From positions 28,536,523 through 28,600,522 of the forward strand of contig NC_092462.1 of the NCBI RefSeq assembly GCF_047495875.1: a DNA stretch of 64,000 bases, given 5' to 3'. A program made the position numbers and the translations under genes. The notes beneath the pieces were generated by a model. The model saw only the letters and a list, made by a program, of their open reading frames with translations, searched no databases and was not told the origin of the DNA. The DNA is from Pithys albifrons albifrons (lineage: Eukaryota > Chordata > Aves > Passeriformes > Thamnophilidae). This document shows positions 12,740-22,071 of the stretch, in pieces. How positions within the stretch are numbered: position 1 is the first letter of the stretch; each line of letters opens with the position of its first letter.

Positions 12740-13670
12740 GAAAACAGATGTAACTGGGAGGGTTATGAAAATAAAACTAAATCTTCCCCCACTTTCCATC
12801 CTTCCTGGGCTTAACTTTACTTCAAAATTTCTTCCCTGTGCCCTGAGCACTGCAGGGGGGTGAAATTGTGGTCAGTTTGTCACACGTTGTCTCTGCCACT
12901 CCGTCCTCCTCAGGATGAGGACTCCTCACACTTCCCCGGCTTCAGCATGGGTTCCATCCTACAGGAGACAATCTTCCATGAACTCTTCCAGCATGTGTCC
13001 TTCCTATGAGCTGGAAATCTTCACAAACTGCTCCATTATGGGTCCCTTCCATGGGGTGCAGTCCTTCAAGAACAGAGGGATTACAAGTCCTACCAGAAAA
13101 CCTACTCCAGCATAGTCTCTTCTTTCCATAGGTTGCAGGTCCCTGCCAGGACTCTGCTCCAGCATGGGCTGCCCATGGGACTATAGCCTCCTTTGGGCAT
13201 CCACCTGCTCTGGCATGGGGTCCTTCCCAGGCTGCAGGTGGATCTCTGCTCCACCATGGACCTCCAAGGGCTGCAGGGACACAGCTGCCTCACCATGATC
13301 TGCACTGTGGGCTGCAGGGGAATCTCTGCTCTGATACCTGGGGCACCTCCTGTCCCTCCTTCTCCACTGACCTCATTGTCTGCGGAGCTGTTTCTCTCAT
13401 GTATTCTCACGTCTGTCTCTGGCTACAGTTGCTCTTCAGCAGTAACTTTTTCTGCCTTCCTAAACTGTTATCCCAGAGGTGCTACCATCAGCTGATCATA
13501 GCTGATGGGCTGGGGCTTGGCCAGCAATGTGTCTGTCTTGGAGCTGACTGTCACTGATTCTGCTGGACATAAGGGAAGCTTCTAGCAGCATCTCACAGAA
13601 GCCACCCTTGTAGCACATATCCCCCACCCCCAGCCTGGCCACATAAACCTCATACATGCAAATAATATTA
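12740..13670. mobile_element. Dispersed avian ERV/LTR-class repeat with degenerate internal tandem units
   Basis: The sequence has the reiterated pattern CTGCTCCAGCATGGG...GGGCTGCAGG that I recognise from a common interspersed avian repeat of the endogenous-retrovirus/LTR class. I cannot name the family or fix its orientation with certainty. About nine degenerate units can be followed, with their cores near 12943, 12989, 13033, 13108, 13160, 13211, 13251, 13291 and 13330. Spacing is mostly 38-52 bp, with one interval of about 75 bp. A pyrimidine-rich leader (GTCAGTTTGTCACACG near 12871) precedes the units. A conserved trailer follows, with AACTTTTTCTGCC, GCTGATGGGCTGGGGCTTGG and CTTCTAGCAGCATCTCACAG. 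I see no intact gag, pol or env frame. The minus-strand open frame at 13102-13410 lies entirely inside the repeat and is probably not a gene. Boundaries are estimated. Confidence 0.6.
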
Positions 13671-15087
13671 CACTCTTTAGGGTTCCCTGCATAGTTGCTT
13701 CTGATTTGACCCCTGAGTTCATGTAGGTGGGCTGAGGAATCATTCCTCAGCCACGAATCAAAGCTGTCCACTCTTGTGGCTGCTCCCAGCACACAGTGCC
13801 TGCCATGCATCTTCAGAGCAATAACAAAGCTGTCAATTGCAACCAGCCTTAGTGGATCACCCATATACATTTTGTTCCTGTAAAGCCTCTATTAAGGATG
13901 CCATTCCGTGATACATATTTAAGTCGGTGTCTCTGCACCACGGTTGCCTGCGTGAAAGAAGCCGAGAAGCTATTACTGTGAAATTGCCTGCAGCTCTTGA
14001 GCACAGGAGGTAGCAACTGGCTAATAGTTTCTTAGACAGCCCTGGCAGATGTGTGAGGTTGCTTTGCAACTGCACACCTCATGGGAGAGCAATGGATGCG
14101 AAGCTCCCCCCTCCAAGTGTCCCCTGCTGTAATTAATCCATAGCACCATTTCTGTGGTGTCAGCAGCAACATATGGACCAAGCACTATTTTGCAGGACTA
14201 ACCACAAAGAAGGAAGAGGAAGATTGCAATTACGTGTCTGATTATTCTCCAGGGTAGCCATGGGTTGTTTTATGGGAGGCAAGAGAATCTGAAAGAGGTG
14301 GGATTGCAATGAATATGGCCATGGAAGATGAAATGGTGAATAAAACTGCTTTTCACCTTGTGTACTTTCACTGTCTTACATGGCACTGCTTTCAGTCTTG
14401 CCTACAATATGAATCAAAAAGGGTAGCTCAAAGTAAAGCATCTATTTGGCATTCAACTCACCAAGTTGTCCACTGCATGGTACATGTTGAGCAAGCAGTT
14501 AAAGAAGGATGCAAGGACACATTTTGATACCAACAAAATAATCTCCTCTTCCCAAAGCTTATAAAGGGCTCCAGGGACTTCCCAGTCAGAGCCAAGTGCC
14601 TGGTTTCCCACAGGTCTATTGAAGTCAATAACGGTTATGAACTCTTACAGATCTAGGCTGAAGTGTAAAACTCTTAGTTGTATTTTAAATCCTACCCTAG
14701 AAAGAGAGATACATTTTTTAAGACAGTACTGCTTCTGTAACCCTGTATTAAAATAATTTGTTGGCAAAGTCATATTTACCAATTATCTGCTTAATTTATA
14801 AGTGTATATTATATGCATAATCAGATTACATGTAAGCTGATTTATTCAAGGAATCAACAGAGAAAGATTTAACACTGTGTTTTGCTGGTGATATTAACAT
14901 TGCAACAGCAAAACTCACTCCAGAAGCCTAAAGGACAGGTCGTCGGGTCCTGTGCTCCCATCAGCAGCCCCAAAACACCCTGTCTGGCAGGAGGATGCTG
15001 CAATGGCTCTGCACTGGATAAGGCATGTCAGCTGACTCCTGGGTTCCCAGAAAACCCTCCCAAAACACCAAAGTGAGAGCACCATTC
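13671..15087. other. Non-coding DNA with a 23-bp palindrome
   Basis: No gene recognised. The first 400 bp are less AT-rich than the surroundings and carry a minus-strand open frame (13496-13870) that begins inside the repeat and has no known motif. The palindrome at 13730-13752 is listed separately. The remainder is AT-rich single-copy sequence leading up to the (TTTCCC)n array. Confidence 0.5.
13730..13752. repeat. Perfect palindrome with a single central base
   Basis: GGCTGAGGAAT, a central C, then ATTCCTCAGCC. The two 11-bp arms are exact reverse complements. Each arm carries the core CATTCC/GGAATG seen in TEAD-type binding sites, and GAGGAAT is also ETS-like. No function can be shown from sequence alone. 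It could be a dimeric transcription-factor site or a hairpin in RNA. Confidence 0.9.
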
Positions 15088-15177
15088 TTTCCCTTTCCCT
15101 TTCCCTTTCCCTTTCCCTTTCCCTTTCCCTTTCCCTTTCCCTTTCCCTTTCCCTTTCCCTTTCCCTTTCCCTTTCCC
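15088..15177. repeat. (TTTCCC)15 hexanucleotide microsatellite
   Basis: Fifteen uninterrupted copies of TTTCCC. The plus strand is all pyrimidine and the minus strand is (GGGAAA)15, with fifteen GGG runs separated by three bases, which fits the G-quadruplex rule. A plus-strand frame through it encodes alternating Pro-Phe, but that frame (15025-15297) is a by-product of the repeat. The purity of the array suggests recent expansion and probable length polymorphism. Confidence 0.98.
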
Positions 15178-18100
15178 TGTTCCTTCCTTACCAGAACACT
15201 TTTATCATCACTTCAATGCAAGAGGAAAGAGTTTATATTTAAAAAACCATATCAACTGCCTGTATTTGATTTTCTCTTACAGACATGGTTGAAATAAAGC
15301 TGTTATGATCTCCGTGACAGTCACTACTGCTAATGCCTATCATAAAAGCCAGTAAAGAGGCAGATATGTTGATTTATCATGCATTTTTGCTCCCATATAT
15401 CTGCTTCTAGTAAAAATCTGTGGAATTATTGCTTACGCTGAGCTTCATGTGAACAAATTTGTACTACTAGCCTCTCCTGGAAGATTTCAAAGCTTTATTT
15501 ATGGGAGGCTTTTATCTACCCCTAGGAAAAGTGCTTGCAATGGGAGCATGCCTGCCCTCGAGACTCAAACCTGTTAAGAGTACAGATTCCCCAATGGAAA
15601 ACACGCTCTTTATTTGAGCTCTCGATTAAAGCATGGCTCCAACTCATGCTGGCACTGAGGATACTGGTGACCAAGGATTTTTGTATGAGCCCCAGATAAG
15701 TCATCCAGCACCATCTCATCAGGCAGGACCACATGTATCCCCTAAGATCAAGCTTTCTTCCTAAAACCTTAAGCGTTGTTTTTGTCTTTCCAAATGAATT
15801 TGTTTCTTACCTGCTTTTTAATCTTATCATAGAAGGACTTTTTTATTTTAGAAATTAAATTATTTGTTTGTTTTAATGTTTACTACCGAGACACAGCATG
15901 TGCTGTGAGGATCAATGTGTTACTTTGAACAAAACTATCTTAACTATAATCTTAGGGAAAAGTGTCTCTCTATCTTTTCTATACAGTTCTTGCAAACTAT
16001 GATGAATTTTGTCAGATTTAAGAATCGAAGAAATATGCCAAGTGCCAAGCTTTAACTCTACATGATAATAAGATGAAAATGGTTGATGCTTTGGAGAAAA
16101 ACACCTGTTTAAGGATGAAGGTGGATGCAGTGAGAAGAAAATTCCTGTTTTGAGCAGCAGTTTGGAGCTGAGTCCATCCTACCATGCCCCTCTGAGCCCC
16201 CAAATTCATATTAGGAGTATATCACCTTCATCCATCTTCCACTGGCATATTGACACAGCTCTGACTTTGATCATTGGGAAGGATCAGCATACAGTGCTGG
16301 GCCAAAATGACTTCTTTTTGGACAAACATCTCAAACCAGAGACGACTCTTTGGAAATTTCTCTGCACTGGGATTTGGGACACCATGTCCTGTCTATGTTT
16401 TTGCAAAATCTTAGCAAGTGGTAGGACAATATGTGATCCCATGGACACAGCACCGAAAGAGTCATGCAAAGGATGATACACTTTGTATATGGTATTACTT
16501 AAGGGACAGATTTGTACATTGCCCAGCAAGAGTTGTCTTCGAACAGCTAACTGCTGCTCTGTTTCCTACTTTGAAAAAAACCTGCATCCTCTTAAGCCTT
16601 TTGTTTGTTTGTTTGTTTGTTTGTTGTGAACCTCATACTGAAGTTAGAGATAGCCCACTTCACAGCTTCAAGGAAAAAATGTTTGGTAGTGAACTCTAAA
16701 AAAATACCAGGAACTTCCCCATTTCCCATACTGCTTTAGACTGAAGATTTCAAACTGGTTTTGTTCTCAACATTAAAGCCTTGCTCCTCTTTCTCCCCAC
16801 TAAATACTGCTCTATTCCCAAGGTTATTCCAACTTTCTTTTAAAAGGTATGGAGATGATCTTCAGCACTAACAAGAAGTTAGCAGAGTAATCAAAGAGAA
16901 GAGAAGGCTTGATGTTGCAGGCAAATTGAGTCTGAGCCAGTTGAATATTTGTATGGGAAGGAAGGAAAACCCTTCTCATGTATGTGTCACCCGTGCTAGA
17001 GGGAGCACTATGTTTGCTAAAAAGGTGCAGCTTGAGTTGATGTTCTATGTTCTAATGCGTCCTGAGCTTTGAAGGCAGTTTTGGTTGAAAGAAAGGACAG
17101 ATATTTTCAAGAAGTGTATGAAAACATGGTGAAAATTGAGAAATAAAGAGATGTCCCAGTTTTTAATGCTGGGAGCAATTGCTTTCAGAATATGAAAAGC
17201 CTGTCCTCAAATATGGAATTAAAAGTTTCATTTCTTCTCAGTGCCACAGAGTGCCTTGCATACAGCAGGATCCATAATGTGAATACTTTTGTATTGATAC
17301 TTGGTAAGTTGATGCCTCCTGGATCTGATTGTAAGATAATTCTCTCTCATATTTGGTGCTATCACTGACCTTGCTGGTATATTGGCTCAGGTAGAGCAAA
17401 GCACTTTTTACTGATCTTCTGTGTTATCTTCCCTGTGCAGCCAACAGGTAAGCAACTCTAGCTGTGTCAGCATTAAACGCAGCAGATTTTCACTGCAAAT
17501 ACTTGCTTGGTGATCTTTTTGCAACCACCCATGGCGGCTGTGGGTTTCTTGGAGATGCCTGGAAGAAAAGACTCAGATGAAGGGGGGTTGGAGGAAAAAT
17601 ATCATAAAGAAACATCACTAGAAGTACTCTGTGGAAAGCAGTGAGGGTGTCCTAGATCACTGATGAGAGATTGATGGGAGAACATTGTTTTACTTGCCAA
17701 TCCTTGGACTTTGCAAGACAGAGGTGCAGCTGAATTGCAGAAAGGTAGTGCTTCCCGCACTGGAGATGAGAAAGGCTGCTTCCATGTGTCTAATGAAGCT
17801 GTAGAAAAACCTTTTTGGTGCCTTGCCAGAGATTTGTTTAATTTAAAGAAAAAAGTCTTTCTGGTCAGAATGAATGCAACCCTCCCTTTGGGCCAGTGTT
17901 CGGTCATGGTATCAGATGCTGCTTAAGAGGTGCGGATGTAAAAGCCATCTGTAGTTACAGATATATGACCCAGTGGTTAAGTAATGGAGTAACATGCCAA
18001 CACAACCGGCTGCTCCCTAAATGTGTGTCCAGAAAATGTTTGATTCCATTTTTTAATTGCTTTGTGGGTGCTAAGTGGAGCTATTGCATTACCAGCAATT

Positions 18101-18328
18101 AAGGCACTTTTCCCTGAGGCTGCTCGGGTGCTACTTGGCCCCAGTGCATAAAACAATGCAGTCTCATGTAGCGGATGGGCTGACCTGTCGCAGAGGATGA
18201 GGATAATGGATAGGTTTTCTTATCCCATTGAAAAATGATCCTTTTGGGAACATGTTGCAAAAGGTCTCTGCACCCTCAGGGGCTGCACCCTCTGCAAGAA
18301 GCTTTATATGGTGTAGGAACAATCAGAT
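15178..18328. other. Non-coding DNA, no gene recognised
   Basis: Mostly AT-rich sequence with one tetranucleotide repeat at 16599. The stretch from about 18020 to 18230 has a mix of TAATTGC/GCAATTA motifs and looks like possible conserved non-coding DNA, but no alignment is available. No exon is supported. Confidence 0.55.
16599..16626. repeat. (TTTG)n tetranucleotide repeat
   Basis: About six to seven copies of TTTG in tandem, ending in TTGTTGTG. It is a short simple repeat with no adjacent recognisable retroposon. Confidence 0.9.
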
Positions 18329-18625
18329 TCATAGAATCAGAATAGTTTGAGCTGAAAGGGTCCTTGACAGGCCATCTAGTCCAACCTCCCTGCAATGAGC
18401 TGTGACAACTTCACACAGATGAGGTTGCTCAAAACCCCATCCAACCTGACCTTTAATATTGTCAGAGATGGGGCACCTACCACCTCTCTGGGCAACCTGT
18501 GCCAGTGTTCCACGACCCTCCTCATAAAATATGTCTTCCCTATTTCTAGTCTGAATCTACCCTCCTTCAGTTTTAAGGCAATTCCCCTTTGTGTTATCAC
18601 AACAGACCCTGGTACCAGCTTGCCA
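18329..18625 (-). mobile_element. CR1 LINE, 5'-truncated 3' end (subfamily A of a back-to-back pair)
   Basis: The plus strand opens with TTCATAGAATCAGAATAG and then gives the reverse complement of a CR1 3' UTR (CATCTAGTCCAACCTCCCTG) and the end of ORF2. Read on the minus strand, the protein ends with FRLEIGKTYFMRRVVEHWHR, then LPREVVGAPSLT and VRLDGVLSNL, a typical CR1 C-terminus. The 5' side stops near 18625, where a plus-strand CR1 copy starts within about 25 bp. The 3' tail differs clearly from that of the neighbour, so the two belong to different subfamilies and inserted separately. Confidence 0.9.
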
Positions 18626-18649
18626 CCCCAGGCCAGCTCATCCATTTTA

Positions 18650-19606
18650 GTCCCTGTTCTCTTCAACATTTTCTTAAATGACTTAGACACAGGACTGGAA
18701 GGGATACTAAGAAAGTTTGCAGATGACACAAAGCTGGGAGGAGCTGTTGACTCTCTTGAAGGCAGGGAGGCCCTGCAGAGAGACCTCAACAAATTAGGCA
18801 GCCCGGCAATAACCAACTATACAAGGTTCAGCAAGGGGAAGTGCCAGATTCTGCACCTGGGATAGGGCAACCCTGTCTGTTTGTACAGACTGGGAAATGA
18901 GATGCTGGAAAGCAGTGCTATGGAAAGGGACCTGGGGTTCCTGCTTGCTGGCAGGTCGAATATGAGTCAGCAGTGCCCTGGCAGCCAGGAGGGCCAACCA
19001 TGTCCTGGGGGGCATCAGGAACAGCATCGCCAGCTGGTTGAGGGAGGGGATTGTCCCACTCTGCTCTGCACTGGGGCGGCCTCACCTTGAATATTGTGTG
19101 AAGTTTTGAGTGCCACAATATAAGAACGATATTCAGCTCTTAGAGAGCATTCAAAGAAGCACAATGCAAGTGATGTAGGGCCTTGAGGGGAAGCCGTATG
19201 AGGAGCAGCTGAGGGCACTTGGTCTGTTCAGTCTGGAGGAGACTGAGGGGAGACCTCACTGCAGCCTACAACTTCCTTGTAAGGGGAAGGGGAGGGGCAG
19301 GCACTGATCTCTTCTCTGTGGTGACCAGTGACAGGACCTGAGGGAATGGCCTGAAGTTTTGTCAAGGGAAGGTTTAGTTTAGATATCAGAAAAAGGTTCT
19401 TCACCCAGGGTGTGGTTGGGCACTGGAACAAGCTGCCCAGGAAAGTGGTCACAGCACCAAGCCTGACAGAGTTCAAGAAGCGTTTGGATGATACTCTTGC
19501 GCACATGGTGTGACTCTTGGGGATGGTCCTGTGCAGGGTCAGGAGTTGGACTCAATGATCCTTGTGGGTGCCTTCCAACTCAGCATATTTTTTGATTCTG
19601 TGATCT
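18650..19606 (+). mobile_element. CR1 LINE, 5'-truncated, with intact FADD motif region and 3' end
   Basis: This carries the C-terminal part of a CR1 reverse transcriptase. After a PVLFNIFLNDLD-like stretch comes KFADDTKLGG, with the catalytic-site FADD residues at 18716-18727 intact, then a REALQRDLNKL and GKCQILHLG region. Stop codons and frameshifts break the frame after about 18865. The non-coding tail continues through GAAGCGTTTGGATGATACTC and GAGTTGGACTCAATGATCCT and ends with one ATTCTGTG unit at about 19594-19604, the normal CR1 3' terminus. The plus-strand open frame at 18395-18865 is a chance fusion of antisense DNA of the left CR1 with this RT frame. The element cannot be mobile by itself. 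Confidence 0.93.
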
Positions 19607-21532
19607 CTCAGCTCCAGTTACAGACATTCTTCGGCCAGTTCATAGCATCTGCAACACTCCTTTGTAACCATTTTTATTCTGCTCTTTTTAAGGCACTCCC
19701 TTTTCACTAGCAGAAGATAAGAGAAATAAAGGGTCCCCCAGACTTACATGTATTACATAGTATTTCATACATGCCTCGGAGAATTGACAAAAATGGTTGG
19801 TTTGAGTAACCTGTGTGTAAGCAGCTTTTAATAAGGAATATTCATGTGCCAAAATGAATCATTCTGGTCCATTGAGTATATATGTATTAAAGTAATTTTC
19901 AAAATACTTTTCTGCAGCCAATGAGCTAGAAAGAGTCAATCCAACCATGCATTATTTTTCAATGCATACAGTTATTTATGGAATAGAAGGGGGAGCAAAG
20001 AATTGTTCTGGTTACCTGCCTGGTCAAAGGCATTTTAAATTTCTTCCAGCACAACTATACTATTTGGAAGGAGGATCAACGATGCTCTTTCCTGGTTTTG
20101 AGATTGGTCAGTAGGGTCCAGATCCAGCAAAAGAAGAGAAAGACTAAAACTGCATCTCTTTCTCTCAACAACAGCTTCCATTGCTTTTGGCATGAAGACT
20201 CAGGATACAGAAGGTCTCAGAGCTAGCTCAAGGGAATTGGGTGAGGTACCCACTGAGGATGTTATTAGGATTTTGTGAGAGCTGAAATCCAATGACTTGG
20301 CCTTGATTTTTCCAGCATGGAGAGCAAGATTGGAACATCTGGAAACTTTCTGGCCATCTAACATGTTGCCTGTGTGTAGGCAACAGCTGTATGATATTTT
20401 TTCAGGATCATGATTAGACTTCGGTTGTTTAAATTCCAAGCAGATAAGTCAGCTAAATTTGGTTTTGGCTGAGGACAAAACATGGGCAGTATCCCTGTTT
20501 TTGAAGGTATGGGGCAGGGAAGTTGGATTTAATAACAGGTCTGATTAACCTTGGATTAATTCACATGACTTTTGATCGATTTTTATTTTGCAACAGGGAA
20601 TCATAAAACATCTGGGAGATTTTGACATACACATGTAGGCAGCAACTACTCCTAGCCTTGGGGCAAGGGGGAAGGAAGGGAATTTTTGCTGAAGTCCAAA
20701 CATTTATGGATTTCGTAATTTTTATCATATGTCTGTGGGTTTAGCACCTAGAAATCAAGGCAGAACAGCAGAAATGCGCATTTTCCACTTCAAGCACCTA
20801 AACAACAGAAGCAATTAGTCATTTGCCTCCTCTGGAGAAGAAGAGCACTTAAAAAATATATCCCAAGCAGGAATACGCATGTAAGCCATATTCCATCATT
20901 AACATATCACCAGCCAGAGTACTTCATAAATGTGCACAGATGGTTCTTGTTGCTGGTTAAGATTTACAAATTCAATCTTTTGTATTTTTAAAGAAAACTT
21001 TAAGTGCTAAATAAAGAAAATGTCACAACTCTTTAACAATGGAAAAAGAGAGGTCTAGTTCAAAGGCACAGCTGTGGGACATCATGGGAGTAGAATAAAA
21101 CAGGAGGCCTTTCCCTAGAGAAGCTGGATATCATATATTTAAACCATTATTTTTATGCTTATAAAGAGAAGACTGGTTCTGATGTCACATTATGGAGCTC
21201 TTCTGCCCCCTCAGGTGACTGAAGGGGCTGGAAGCTGTGGGCTGCTTTGCATCTTTTATCTCCCATGACTGCTGGTGGGTATGCTACAAGGGCAGCTGGT
21301 AGCTCCAAGAGTTGAGACTGTGGTGCTGCAGTTGCAGAGCAAAGAGAGGTTCTCTGTCCTGAATAACCTGCTGTCTGGGGATGGTTATATCCAGGTTTTT
21401 GTGTGTATATATGGGTATATATATATGCATATTAAAAAATATAAACAGTATACTCACCAGCACACTTGAGTGATGACAGAGGGTGTTAATGGTGATAATA
21501 ATTATGCATCATTTATTTTTATCCGTGTTTTT
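19607..21532. other. Non-coding DNA, no gene recognised
   Basis: AT-rich single-copy sequence. A TA/GTA-rich dinucleotide patch occupies about 21400-21445. No coding or RNA feature is recognised. Confidence 0.6.
21400..21445. repeat. (TA)n/(TGTA)-rich simple repeat
   Basis: GTGTGTATATATGGG followed by TATATATATATGC and further AT-rich sequence. It is an imperfect dinucleotide repeat. Confidence 0.75.
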
Positions 21533-21537
21533 TTCGC
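21533..21537. repeat. Left target-site duplication of solo LTR (TTCGC)
   Basis: TTCGC lies directly before the LTR start TGTAATGG and is repeated exactly at 22067-22071 after the LTR end GCGACA. A 5-bp duplication is characteristic of ERVL and some ERV1 integrations. Confidence 0.85.
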
Positions 21538-22066
21538 TGTAATGGTTTGACCCATGGCTTCCTCAGTAACCATTGTATCTAAGGAAGTTACAAGTATTCC
21601 ACACGTGTCTTCCACGTAGCATTGGGGGAGTGGTTTGGTTCTTACTTCCCGGTCCTTGGCTGAGGAGCTGGAGGGAGGTGGTTGAAGTCTGGTCCCTCTG
21701 GTCCCTGGTGTTTCTCCTGCCCTGGGTGAGATTGTTTCATTCTTGTTCCCCTTCCTTGAGGTTTTTAATTGTGTTTCTTTTGATTCATTCAGTTTCTTTG
21801 GGTTGAGTTGGTGTCTTCCCTATTTTCCGGCTAATCAATCCCCTTTTCTCCCTTCCCCTCTCCCCTGGGGGGTGGGATCCTATGTATTGTGTATACAGTG
21901 TGGTTTGTAAATATTAGTAAATATAATTTATTCTTTTTATTCAGTTCAGTTTCTTTAGAGTGCGTTTCTTTTCAGGTTTTTTTTTCCTTTCCTTTGCTGG
22001 GAAGGTTCTGGGAGGGGGAAGGGGGGCCAGTCCAGGGGTGGCAACAGCTAGGCCAAACCTGCGACA
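21538..22066 (+). mobile_element. Solo LTR of an avian endogenous retrovirus (ERVL-like), 529 bp
   Basis: The element starts TGTAATGGTTTGACCC and ends GGCCAAACCTGCGACA. It has the canonical TG...CA ends with short imperfect inverted repeats, and both sides carry the identical 5-bp duplication TTCGC. No internal retroviral sequence is present, so it is most likely a solo LTR left by LTR-LTR recombination. Inside are a pyrimidine-rich first half, a TATA-like AT-rich segment near 21905-21935 (AAATATTAGTAAATATAA), and a G-rich block near 22010-22038 (GGGAGGGGGAAGGGGGG and following). The 5-bp duplication and the TGGTTTGACCC start suggest ERVL. The plus orientation is inferred from the terminal motifs and is not certain, because the minus strand has two AATAAA-like hexamers in the AT-rich segment. 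Confidence 0.85.
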
Positions 22067-22071
22067 TTCGC
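22067..22071. repeat. Right target-site duplication of solo LTR (TTCGC)
   Basis: Exact copy of 21533-21537, immediately after the terminal CA of the LTR. Confidence 0.85.

Noticed and set aside
13496..13870. 124-codon minus-strand open frame
   Set aside because: It starts in unique DNA and runs into the ERV-class repeat. No motif is visible.
15025..15297. Open frame encoding a (Pro-Phe)n peptide
   Set aside because: This is a by-product of the (TTTCCC)15 array, not a gene.
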